In this document: in pieces, positions 42,681 to 51,478 of the stretch | How positions within the stretch are numbered: position 1 is the first letter of the stretch | Layout of the letters: each line of letters starts with the position of its first letter | NCBI GenBank assembly: GCA_017470505.1 | Contig: JAFUYO010000008.1 | Location: 1-64,000 of the forward strand | DNA length: 64,000 nt | Reading direction: 5' to 3' | From: Butyrivibrio sp. | Lineage (GTDB): Bacteria > Bacillota > Clostridia > Lachnospirales > Lachnospiraceae | Position numbers and translations under genes: made by a program | Notes under the pieces: generated by a model | The model's database searches: none | What the model saw: the letters and a program-made list of their open reading frames with translations, nothing else | Told to the model about the DNA's origin: nothing

Positions 42681-45629
42681 ATGTTATCTATCAACATGAG
42701 CGACGTAATGAATGTCATTACATCCATCAAGTCCTATCTGATAGCTATCGCGATCATCATCGCAGTTGCTGTTATCTGCATGATAGCAGCCATGAAGATG
42801 AAGAAATCCGGCAAAAGGCTCGTCAGAGGAGTAGCACTTGTTGCAATGCTGACCGGCATTGTGATCTGCGTAAACATGATCTGCACAGGTCCTATGAGCA
42901 CAATGCTCGACCTGGTAAGCGGAAGCGGAACAATCAGGGAAGAAACATCCAACGAGGCAACAGAGCTTGCTCAGAATATCGCAAGAGAGGGTATCGTTCT
43001 TCTTGAGAACGACGAATCAACTCTTCCCGTTGCATCAGGGTCAAAACTCAACGTCTTCGGATGGGCATCAACAAATCCCATCCTCGGCGGTGCAGGTTCA
43101 GGTGCTCTCAACGATGCATATGCGACTATCGACATCCTGCAGTCACTCTCAAATGCAGGTATCGAGACAAACTCAGAGCTCACAAAGTTCTACACCGATT
43201 ACAAGGCTGACAGACCTGTAGTTGGAATGTGGGATCAGGACTGGACACTCCCTGAACCCAACGTATCTCTTTACACAGATTCTCTTATCCGGAACGCAAA
43301 AGATTTCTCTGACACAGCGATGATTGTTATCAGCCGCTCAGGCGGTGAGGGAGCTGACCTTCCCGACGATATGCCCGCTGTTGCAGACGGCTCTTTCATA
43401 GATCCCGACGGAAGAACATACTACAACGGACACTATGACGATGCTCTCAACGAGGGCAATGACTGGGATGCAGGTGACCACTACCTTCAGCTGAGCAACA
43501 GAGAGGAAGAGATGATCGATCTCGTCTGCTCCAACTTTGACAAGGTAATCGTTGTTTACAACGGCGCAAACGCATTTGAGATGGGATTTGTCAAGGAGCA
43601 TCCCCAGATCAAGTCAGTTCTCTGGGCAGCCGGCATGGGACACGTCGGTATGCAGGCTCTCGGCGAAATCGTGACAGGTGCGGTCAATCCTTCCGGTAAG
43701 ACAATCGACACCTACGTTTACAACTTTGACGACACACCTTGGATCAATAACTACGGCAACTTCACCTACACAAACATGGACGAGTTCAAGGTTGACACCG
43801 ATTTCTTCGGAATGCAGTACACAGAGAGACCCACCTTCGTCAACTACGTCGAGGGCATCTATGTAGGCTACAAGTTCTATGAGACAGCTGCAGCAGAGGG
43901 CTTCATCGACTACGACAAGGTTGTTCAGTATCCTTTCGGATACGGTCTTTCCTACACCACCTTTACACAGGAGATGGGACCCATCACCGACAACGGCGGC
44001 CAAATCTCTTTTGACGTAACAGTTACAAATACAGGTTCTGTAGCAGGAAAAGATGTGGTTGAGGTTTACTACAATCCTCCTTATACAAACGGCGGAATCG
44101 AGAAGGCATCTGCAAATCTCATTCAGATTGCAAAGACCGGAATGCTCGAGCCCGGTGCATCTGAGACAATCAATATCTCTTTTGCGGCAGAAGACATGGC
44201 TTCATATGACTACCAGAGCGCTAAAGGTTATGTTCTCGAGGAAGGTGACTATGTGATCTCAATAAACTCAGACTCACACAACATCATCGACTCAGAAGTT
44301 TATACAGTTGCTGCCACAGTAACATACAACGGATCAAATTCCCGCTCAACAGACAACATCACAGCCACAAACGTATTTGACTACGCAAAGGGCGACTACA
44401 CAGTTCTCTCAAGAGCTGACGCTTTTGCAAACTACGCAGAGGCAACTGCAGCACCTGCATCCTTCGAGATGAACGCCCAGGCAAAGGCAGGTTTCGTAAA
44501 CAACAGCAACTACCTGACAGCTGAGACAACCGCAGCTGATGAGGATGCGAATGCAGCAGCAGTTACAACAGGCGCATCAACATCACTTAAGCTTGCTGAC
44601 CTCCGCGGTGTTGCCAGGGACGATGCAAAGTGGGATGAGCTCTTAAACTCAATGTCACTCGACGACATGAACGCAGTCATCTCTCTCGGCGGATATCAGA
44701 CAAACTCGGTTGACTCGATCGGCAAGGTCCGCACAAACGACTGCGACGGCCCCGCTTCTATCAACAACAACTTCACAGGCGTAGGTTCACTCGGATTCCC
44801 TGTAGGTGTTACGATCGCAGCTACCTTCAACAAGGATCTGGCACGTCAGTTCGGTCAGTCAATCGGCAAGATGGCCGATGAGATGGACGTTTCCGGCTGG
44901 TACGCACCTGCCATGAACATCCACAGGACAGCATTTGCTGGACGTAACTTCGAGTACTACTCAGAGGACGGAGTTCTCTCAGGACTCATCGCTTCAGAGG
45001 CCTGCCAGGGTTCATGGGAACACGGCGTTTACGCCTACATGAAGCACTTCGCATTAAATGATCAGGAAGACAACCGCTGCGGTATGGTCTGCACATGGGC
45101 AGATGAGCAGGCAATCCGGGAGATATACCTAAAGCCCTTCGAGGCCTGCGCAAAGAACACAGAGATGCTCGCAGTTATGTCATCCTTCAACTACATCGGA
45201 AACCGCTGGGCAGGTGGTTCTGCATCACTCCTTAAGACAGTTCTCCGTGATGAGTGGGGATTTGAGGGATTCGTTCTCACAGACTACTTCGGAGTTTACG
45301 GATACATGTCATCTGACCAGGCCATCAGAAACGGCACGGACTGCATGCTTGTAAACTATCCTACAGCTACAAACTCCGTACAGTTCAGAGATACAAACGG
45401 AGCTCAGCAGGCAATGCGCGATGCTTCAAAGAACATTCTCTACACTGTAGTTAACAGCAGGGCTTACGCACCCGAGAACCTCAGGGCGGGAATGGCTTCC
45501 TGGAAGAAGCTCATGATCGTGCTCGACGTTATCTTCGGAGCTCTCATGCTGTTCCTTCTCTATAAGTTCTTTACGAACTTCTCAAAGAGAAAGGCCGAGG
45601 AGGCAAAGGCAGGCTCAGCACAGCAATAA
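42681..45629 (+). CDS. Domain-swapped GH3 beta-glucosidase with N- and C-terminal membrane segments
   Basis: 982 residues. Two hydrophobic segments lie at about 17-38 and 46-68. Residues about 90-450 are the GH3 C-terminal alpha/beta domain (IAREGIVLLENDESTLP, GAGSGALNDAY, GVNPSGKT), then FnIII (VTVTNTGSVAGKDVVEVYY), then the catalytic N-type TIM-barrel domain (RTNDCDGPASIN, GRNFEYYSEDG, nucleophile Asp868 in FVLTDYFG). A last helix at about 945-965 ends in basic residues. The order is reversed compared with usual GH3. Both ends in the membrane put the enzyme outside. GGGAGG precedes the ATG. Confidence 0.9.
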   Translation: MLSINMSDVMNVITSIKSYLIAIAIIIAVAVICMIAAMKMKKSGKRLVRGVALVAMLTGIVICVNMICTGPMSTMLDLVSGSGTIREETSNEATELAQNIAREGIVLLENDESTLPVASGSKLNVFGWASTNPILGGAGSGALNDAYATIDILQSLSNAGIETNSELTKFYTDYKADRPVVGMWDQDWTLPEPNVSLYTDSLIRNAKDFSDTAMIVISRSGGEGADLPDDMPAVADGSFIDPDGRTYYNGHYDDALNEGNDWDAGDHYLQLSNREEEMIDLVCSNFDKVIVVYNGANAFEMGFVKEHPQIKSVLWAAGMGHVGMQALGEIVTGAVNPSGKTIDTYVYNFDDTPWINNYGNFTYTNMDEFKVDTDFFGMQYTERPTFVNYVEGIYVGYKFYETAAAEGFIDYDKVVQYPFGYGLSYTTFTQEMGPITDNGGQISFDVTVTNTGSVAGKDVVEVYYNPPYTNGGIEKASANLIQIAKTGMLEPGASETINISFAAEDMASYDYQSAKGYVLEEGDYVISINSDSHNIIDSEVYTVAATVTYNGSNSRSTDNITATNVFDYAKGDYTVLSRADAFANYAEATAAPASFEMNAQAKAGFVNNSNYLTAETTAADEDANAAAVTTGASTSLKLADLRGVARDDAKWDELLNSMSLDDMNAVISLGGYQTNSVDSIGKVRTNDCDGPASINNNFTGVGSLGFPVGVTIAATFNKDLARQFGQSIGKMADEMDVSGWYAPAMNIHRTAFAGRNFEYYSEDGVLSGLIASEACQGSWEHGVYAYMKHFALNDQEDNRCGMVCTWADEQAIREIYLKPFEACAKNTEMLAVMSSFNYIGNRWAGGSASLLKTVLRDEWGFEGFVLTDYFGVYGYMSSDQAIRNGTDCMLVNYPTATNSVQFRDTNGAQQAMRDASKNILYTVVNSRAYAPENLRAGMASWKKLMIVLDVIFGALMLFLLYKFFTNFSKRKAEEAKAGSAQQ

Positions 45630-45649
45630 AAAAGTAAACCATAAATTTT

Positions 45650-45684
45650 TTCCCACCCGTATCCCTTATGGATCCGGGTGGGAA
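45650..45684 (+). promoter_or_regulatory. Hairpin between the two GH3 genes
   Basis: TTCCCACCCG (45650-45659) pairs perfectly with CGGGTGGGAA (45675-45684). No T-run follows on the plus strand, so partial termination or mRNA processing is more likely than full termination. Confidence 0.5.
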
Positions 45685-45732
45685 GACATCTTGAATAAAT
45701 CATAATTTGTATATGATAAAGGGGAAACAGAC

Positions 45733-48174
45733 GTGAAATATCAGGATATCATTGAAAAGATGACAATTGAAGAAAAGGCAGCTTTCTTGAGCGGAAAGGG
45801 CGAGTGGCAGACAAGGGACTTTGAGAGACTCGGAATCCCTTCAATCTTCTGCTCCGACGGCCCTCACGGCATCAGAAAGCAGGCAGGTGCAGGTGACCAC
45901 TTGGGACTCAACGCCTCACTTCCCGCAACATGCTTCCCTACAGCAGCAACGATTGCCAACAGCTGGAACACTGAGCTCGGCGAGGAGCTGGGTCAGACAC
46001 TTGGCGAGGAGGCTATGGCAGAAGGAGTAAATGTTCTCTTAGGTCCCGGACTTAACATAAAGAGGAGCCCACTCTGCGGAAGAAACTTTGAGTACTTCTC
46101 AGAAGACCCCTACCTTGCAGGAAAAATGGCAGCTTCCTATGTGAGAGGAATCCAGTCCAAGGGAGTGTATGCCTGCCCCAAGCATTTTGCGGTAAACTCC
46201 CAGGAGCTTCGCAGAATGGCGATGAACTCGGTTCTTGATGAGAGGACCCTGCGCGAGGTATATCTCACAGGCTTTGAGATCGCTGTAAAAGAGGGAAAGG
46301 CAAAGACCATCATGTCAGCCTACAACGAGGTTAACGGTGTCTATGCCAATGAGAACAGGCATCTTCTGAATGATATTCTGAGAGACGAGTGGGGATTTGA
46401 CGGCATCGTCATCACCGACTGGGGCGCATCAAACGACCACGCGCTGGGCGTAGCAGCAGGTTCCAACCTCGAGATGCCAAATCCCGGTCTCGATTCCGCA
46501 AGGGAGCTGATCGAAGCGGTGGGTAGCGGGAAGCTCTCCATGGACGATCTGAACAAAAGAGTCGACGAGCTTCTTGACGCTGTCATGACTCTATACGTGA
46601 ACGCCCAGAACAAGAGCGATGATTTTGACAAGAAGGCTCACCACGCGGTTGCAAGAAAGGCCGCGGCTGAAAGCACGATCCTTCTCAAAAACGAGGAGAA
46701 CATCCTTCCCTTAAAGCCCGGCGCAAAGGTTGCAGTCATCGGAGACTTCGCCTTCGTTCCAAGGTACCAGGGCGCAGGTTCTTCCCTTGTTAATCCCACA
46801 AAGGTCGAGACCGTATCAGAGATGATATCAGGCTACGATCTTCAGGTGGTCGGCATGTGCCGCGGATACTCCAGGACAGGCGAGGAGGACGCAGCAACCA
46901 AAAAAGAAGCCCTCGACCTTGCCGCAAGAGCCGACGTCGTGCTCTTCTTCTTCGGACTCAATGAGGACTCAGAGTCAGAAGGTATGGACAGGACCCACAT
47001 GAGGATACCTCAGAATCAGATAACACTCCTCCAGGAGCTCGGAGGGGCAAACGCAAACCTCGTTGGCATCATCAGCGCAGGCTCCGCCATCGAGATGCCA
47101 TGGCACCACTACTTCAAATCACTCCTCCACTGCTACTTAAACGGACAGGCAGGCGCAGGAGCTGCCCTGGATATATTAACAGGTGTAGTCAATCCATCAG
47201 GAAAGCTCTCAGAGACTATTCCAAGGCGCCTTGAGGACACGCCATGCTACCGCTACTACCCGAGCCGGGAGCGCACCAGTGAATACAGAGAGAGTCTCTA
47301 TGTAGGTTACAGATACTACGACACCGCAGGCGTTCCGGTTCTCTATCCCTTCGGCTTTGGACTCTCCTACACAAGCTTTGAGTACAGCGGATTAAAAGTT
47401 GACGCAGACGGAGTTTCTTTTACCATCAAAAATACAGGCGACAGAGACGGCGCAGAAATCGCCCAGCTCTACGTGGGGCTCCCCGGAGGCAAGGTATTCA
47501 GACCCCAAAAGGAGCTAAAAGGCTTTGCAAAGGTATTCCTGAAGGCCGGCGAGAGCAAAGAAGTCAGGATAGCCTTTGACGACAAAACCTTCAGATACTT
47601 CAACGTAAAGACAAACAGGTGGGAAGTCGAGGACGGTAGATACACAGTGTCAGTTGGCGCCGGCAGCGCTGATATAAGGCTCACAGGAGAGGTTTTAAAA
47701 GCTGAGACCACAGAGACTCTTCCCTACGATCAGTCACAGCTCTCCTCCTACTACACAGGAAAGATCGACAACGTTTCGGATAAAGAGTTTGAGACTCTCC
47801 TTGGACGCTCGATACCCGATGGCAAATGGAACGGACTCTTGTCCTCCAACGATGCGATCTGCCAGATGTACTACGCAAAGAGCGGCCTTGCACGCCTTGC
47901 CTACAATGTTCTCACATCCAAAAAGAAAAAGGCGGATGAAGCCGGAAAGCCCGACCTGAACATCCTCTTCATCTACAATATGCCTTTCAGGGCGATGGCC
48001 AAGATGACGGGCGGAGCTGTCAGCATGGAGATGGTTGACGGCATCGTGAAAGTGATTAACGGACACTTCTTCAGGGGAGTCGGGACTGTTATCGCAGGTT
48101 ACTTCAAAAACATCAAAAAGAACAAAGCCTATGAGAAAAAGCTGAAAAAACTACTGGAGGAATCTAAACAATGA
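45733..48174 (+). CDS. GH3 beta-glucosidase with C-terminal extension
   Basis: 813 residues, starting with GTG (GGGG upstream). Usual GH3 order: catalytic TIM barrel with GRNFEYFSEDP, KHF, nucleophile Asp229 in VITDWGASND; alpha/beta C domain with the acid/base region FGLNEDSESEGMDR; FnIII domain with YPFGFGLSYTSFEYS and GDRDGAEIAQLYVG. The last 130 residues form an unassigned basic helical extension ending KKLKKLLEESKQ. No signal peptide is present, so it probably acts in the cytoplasm on imported glucosides. It overlaps the GtrA-like gene by four bases. Confidence 0.92.
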   Translation: MKYQDIIEKMTIEEKAAFLSGKGEWQTRDFERLGIPSIFCSDGPHGIRKQAGAGDHLGLNASLPATCFPTAATIANSWNTELGEELGQTLGEEAMAEGVNVLLGPGLNIKRSPLCGRNFEYFSEDPYLAGKMAASYVRGIQSKGVYACPKHFAVNSQELRRMAMNSVLDERTLREVYLTGFEIAVKEGKAKTIMSAYNEVNGVYANENRHLLNDILRDEWGFDGIVITDWGASNDHALGVAAGSNLEMPNPGLDSARELIEAVGSGKLSMDDLNKRVDELLDAVMTLYVNAQNKSDDFDKKAHHAVARKAAAESTILLKNEENILPLKPGAKVAVIGDFAFVPRYQGAGSSLVNPTKVETVSEMISGYDLQVVGMCRGYSRTGEEDAATKKEALDLAARADVVLFFFGLNEDSESEGMDRTHMRIPQNQITLLQELGGANANLVGIISAGSAIEMPWHHYFKSLLHCYLNGQAGAGAALDILTGVVNPSGKLSETIPRRLEDTPCYRYYPSRERTSEYRESLYVGYRYYDTAGVPVLYPFGFGLSYTSFEYSGLKVDADGVSFTIKNTGDRDGAEIAQLYVGLPGGKVFRPQKELKGFAKVFLKAGESKEVRIAFDDKTFRYFNVKTNRWEVEDGRYTVSVGAGSADIRLTGEVLKAETTETLPYDQSQLSSYYTGKIDNVSDKEFETLLGRSIPDGKWNGLLSSNDAICQMYYAKSGLARLAYNVLTSKKKKADEAGKPDLNILFIYNMPFRAMAKMTGGAVSMEMVDGIVKVINGHFFRGVGTVIAGYFKNIKKNKAYEKKLKKLLEESKQ

Positions 48175-48725
48175 AATTCTGGAATGATTTTGCCCAAAAA
48201 CACCCGAAGGCAGCACAGTGGATCAGGGAGGGCGGACTCTTTGTCATCGTTTCAAACCTGATAACAGTGCTCAAGTACCTTCTGCTGCAGTTTTTGCCCT
48301 ATGCCTTTAAGGGGCTCGGAGACAGATCCTTTGGCTGGCCCGGTATCCCGGTCACACTCTTCGGTGAGACCTTCCAGTGGAACATCCTCGGATACGATCA
48401 GGCGCACGGCGGACTTGCATATTTCGCGGCATACATGGTGGCGATGATAATCGGTGAGTGCATCAACTTCCCCATTCAGAAGTACTTTGTATTCAGGAGC
48501 CGCGGAAATACCGGCAAGCAGATTGCCTGGTACGCACTGGCGTTTTTTGTGATCACCTGTATAGTCAACTCGATCAACTGCATCTGGGTTGCAGTCGCAG
48601 GTAAATTTGTTCCATCGTGGATATACAACATCGGAACAACGGTTCTTAACGGCGGAGTTTCAATGATAGTCTTCTTCTTCGTGAACAAGATCATCTTCCC
48701 GCAGACAGAACCCGCAAAGAAATAA
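48171..48725 (+). CDS. GtrA-like membrane protein
   Basis: 184 residues, four hydrophobic segments. The motif NFPIQKYFVFRS at the second helix-end matches the N-x2-xx-x-W/Y-x-F signature of the GtrA family (flippase-like proteins in polysaccharide or teichoic-acid glycosylation). The N-terminal soluble part (WNDFAQKHPKAAQWIREGG) is unusual for GtrA, and a GWPGIPVTLFG loop is inserted. Translational coupling (ATGA) to the GH3 gene is clear; why the pair belong together is not. Confidence 0.6.
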   Translation: MKFWNDFAQKHPKAAQWIREGGLFVIVSNLITVLKYLLLQFLPYAFKGLGDRSFGWPGIPVTLFGETFQWNILGYDQAHGGLAYFAAYMVAMIIGECINFPIQKYFVFRSRGNTGKQIAWYALAFFVITCIVNSINCIWVAVAGKFVPSWIYNIGTTVLNGGVSMIVFFFVNKIIFPQTEPAKK

Positions 48726-48738
48726 TCCTTCGGATATG

Positions 48739-48786
48739 AAAAAAGCTCCGCTTCTGAAATCAGTTTTCAAAAGCGGAGCTTCTTAG
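48739..48786. terminator. Bidirectional terminator
   Basis: AAGCTCCGCTTCTGA and TTTCAAAAGCGGAGCTT form a stem between the converging gtrA-like and PepSY lipoprotein genes. Confidence 0.75.
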
Positions 48787-48789
48787 TGT

Positions 48790-49311
48790 TTACATATAAT
48801 CCTTTACATTGAAGGTCTCGCCGTTTTTCTGTTCATCATCGATGATACCCGGAACCTGCTCTGTCACGTAAGTATCACCTGTATTTACGTCGACATAATA
48901 GCGGTTGATCGAGCCGGTGTAGGAGCGATACAGAACAACTATTTCTCCTGTCTCTATTGTCGATACATCCCAGTAAGCACCCTCCTCGGAAGCGTCTTCA
49001 GCTCCGTAGTAGTTTCTGACTGCATCCAAAGCCTGCTGCTCTGATATAGTGCCTGCTTCAGGCATCTCCTCAGCTGCTTTGTCAGGTTCTGCCGCAGGTT
49101 CATTCTGTGCATCCTGCTCCTGTGAAGCAGCCTCGTTATCTTGAGAGACATTTTCCTGCTCTGCAGAGTCCTTCGCTGAATCTGCACTTTCCTGCACAGT
49201 CTCGACTGACTCAAACATCGCGCCCTCATCGGACTTTTCTGCTGCTCCGCAGGCAGATAAGAGCAGCATCGCACATAAAGCTGCCGTTATAAATTTCCTG
49301 TTCATCTTCAT
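48790..49311 (-). CDS. PepSY-like lipoprotein
   Basis: 173 residues. Signal peptide ends in the lipobox LLLSAC; GAGGAGG precedes the ATG. An acidic Glu/Ala/Gln-rich linker (about 25-85) leads to a C-terminal PepSY-like module: ISEQQALDAVRNYYGAED and VVLYRSYTGSINRYYVDVNTGDTYVTEQ. PepSY domains are thought to inhibit peptidases or to sense the envelope; no partner is nearby. Confidence 0.75.
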   Translation of the reverse strand: MKMNRKFITAALCAMLLLSACGAAEKSDEGAMFESVETVQESADSAKDSAEQENVSQDNEAASQEQDAQNEPAAEPDKAAEEMPEAGTISEQQALDAVRNYYGAEDASEEGAYWDVSTIETGEIVVLYRSYTGSINRYYVDVNTGDTYVTEQVPGIIDDEQKNGETFNVKDYM

Positions 49312-49377
49312 AATTCCTCCTCATAAAAAACATCTTTCTTATGTTACACCTTTTTGAGTAGGATAACTATAAAAAAA

Positions 49378-50550
49378 TTATAAATTGCCGCGGTACAGTT
49401 CTATTCCCTTTTTAAGCCTCTCCATGCCGTCAACAACAAAGCTCCCCGGACACGCGAGATTTATTCGCAAAAACCCTTCTCCGCCGGGTCCGTACTGCTC
49501 TCCGCGCGCTATATACAGCCCGGTCTTATCTCTTATAAAATCTGCGAGGTCGCGCTCTTTATCATATAGGTTCGTGCAGTCAAGCCATATCAGGTAAGTG
49601 GCTTCGGAGTGTATGAGCTTTGCATCAGGAATATTTTCCGCAATGAACTTCTCGCAGTAGAGTTTGTTGTCATAAATATACCGGTTGAGCTCTCCAAGCC
49701 ACTCCTCTCCCTTGGTAAACGCCGCCACCGCAGCAGTCACCGCCAGAAACGAGGGCTCTCCGCACTCGTCGGTGTTCAGCTGTCTCCACACCCTGTGCCG
49801 CAGGAACTTATTTGGAACAAAGGCTGCGCTCGATGCCATCCCCGCCATGTTGAAGGCCTTTGACGGCGCTATGGCCGTGATACTTATATCCCTGCAGATA
49901 TCGGAGGCAGATGCAAAGGGAACATAGTCTTTCCCGGGATCCGTGATATCGCAGTGTATCTCATCGGAGATCACTATTACTCCATGTTTTTTGCAAAGTT
50001 CTCCGATACGGGCAAGCTCCTCTTTTGTCCAGATGCGCCCCACGGGATTGTGCGGGTTGCACAAAAGAAGGAGCGATGTCTGCGGGTCAGAGAGCTTTTC
50101 TTCGAGGTCTTCAAAATCTATCTCCCACCTGCCGTCTTTCACAAAGAGCCTGCTCTCGAGCACCCTTGCTCCGTTATTGACAATGCAGTTGTAGAAGATG
50201 TTGTACACCGGTGTCAGTATCACGACGTTCTCATTGGGCGATGTGAGCTTTCTGACCGAGCTTGAGATTGTCGGGATTACTCCCGTTGAAAAAATGAGCT
50301 CATCCTCACTCATCTGAAGGCCATGGCGCCTTTCCCACCACGAGATGTACGCGTCATACCACTCACCGGGGATATAGGTATATCCATACGCGCCGAGAGA
50401 AAGCCTCTCCAAAAGAGCTTTTTTCACCTCCGGAGCCGTCTCAAAATCCATATCGGCTATCCACATGGGGAGCTCGCCGTCCTTTATATTCCACTTCTCG
50501 GCCCACGCAGACCGCCTGTCTGTCACTTTGTCAAAATCGTATTTTCCCAT
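49378..50550 (-). CDS. MalY/PatB-family cystathionine beta-lyase or aminotransferase
   Basis: 390 residues of the PLP fold-type I MalY/PatB group: PMWIADMDFETAPEV at the N-terminus, NPHNPVGRIW, DEIHCDI and the PLP lysine in SKAFNMAG. Members cleave cystathionine or act as C-S lyases. It follows the DUF3737 gene by 9 bp; its ribosome site lies within the end of that gene and is weak. Confidence 0.85.
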   Translation of the reverse strand: MGKYDFDKVTDRRSAWAEKWNIKDGELPMWIADMDFETAPEVKKALLERLSLGAYGYTYIPGEWYDAYISWWERRHGLQMSEDELIFSTGVIPTISSSVRKLTSPNENVVILTPVYNIFYNCIVNNGARVLESRLFVKDGRWEIDFEDLEEKLSDPQTSLLLLCNPHNPVGRIWTKEELARIGELCKKHGVIVISDEIHCDITDPGKDYVPFASASDICRDISITAIAPSKAFNMAGMASSAAFVPNKFLRHRVWRQLNTDECGEPSFLAVTAAVAAFTKGEEWLGELNRYIYDNKLYCEKFIAENIPDAKLIHSEATYLIWLDCTNLYDKERDLADFIRDKTGLYIARGEQYGPGGEGFLRINLACPGSFVVDGMERLKKGIELYRGNL

Positions 50551-50559
50551 AAAACACAG

Positions 50560-51438
50560 TTACCCTGTTATAATCTCTGTCTTATCAATATCGCAGTTGT
50601 CAGGTTCAATTATCATATCGCCGATCTCTTTGGCCCTTATAACCCCGGACCCGGGATTGAGGATACCGCCGACTTTATTCGTTATCCTGGCATCTATCCC
50701 CTCGACATACTCAAAGGCGAGGGTCGTATTAACAAGTCTGCAATCCTTCATCTTCAGAGAGTCTATATAGCATAGCCCCTGATCTGACTCAATGGTGCAG
50801 CCTATAAGGGTCATGTTCCGCGTGTTCCAGCCAAGGTACTCTCCCGAAATATACGAGTCATAGACCGTTACATTCTCGCAGTTCCAGAAGCAGTCCTTGG
50901 TGATGAGGCGGGAATTTCTGACCTCGACGTTCTTCGAGCCGTCAAATGCGTAATTTCCAAAGATTTCAAGGTGGTCCGCCTTTATGTTGTCGGAGTTCAT
51001 TCCAAAGTAGTCGCCCCTTGCAGTCACGTGATCAAGCTCCACGCCGTCGCACATCCACAGCGTCTCCTGTGCATTGGGAAAAGATGAATTTCTGATCGTT
51101 ATATCCCTGCACCTTCTGAAATTCTTGGGCGCCCCGATGAGAGAGTCCTCCACTGTCATGTGGTTTGTGTACCATACACCCGAGCGTCCCATCTCCTGCC
51201 ACACGCAGTCCTTAACATAGACGTTTTCCGAGTACCACACAGGGTACTTCCACTGGAACTCACACCTGTGCAGCTCTATGTTCCTGCTCTCCTTAAGCGG
51301 TGATTCGCCGTCAAAAAAAACCGTATCATATACCTTAAGGTTTCTGCCCCTGTATAGAACTCTTTCTCCGGATAAAAGCTCCTCGCAGATCTCCTCATCC
51401 TCTCTCCTTACAGGGTTAAATCTTTTCTCATCTGCCAC
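50560..51438 (-). CDS. DUF3737 right-handed beta-helix protein
   Basis: 292 residues, starting with GTG (GGAGGTG upstream). Repeated short motifs of about 20 residues (NVYVKDCVWQEM, DITIRNSSF, NVEVRNSRLIT, NVTVYDSYISGEYLGWNT) build a beta-helix. The family DUF3737 has no proven function. No signal peptide is present. It forms a likely pair with the PatB-like gene downstream. Confidence 0.85.
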   Translation of the reverse strand: MADEKRFNPVRREDEEICEELLSGERVLYRGRNLKVYDTVFFDGESPLKESRNIELHRCEFQWKYPVWYSENVYVKDCVWQEMGRSGVWYTNHMTVEDSLIGAPKNFRRCRDITIRNSSFPNAQETLWMCDGVELDHVTARGDYFGMNSDNIKADHLEIFGNYAFDGSKNVEVRNSRLITKDCFWNCENVTVYDSYISGEYLGWNTRNMTLIGCTIESDQGLCYIDSLKMKDCRLVNTTLAFEYVEGIDARITNKVGGILNPGSGVIRAKEIGDMIIEPDNCDIDKTEIITG

Positions 51439-51478
51439 TGTTTAACACCTCCAGATATTGCCTTTGCCAACCTATGAT

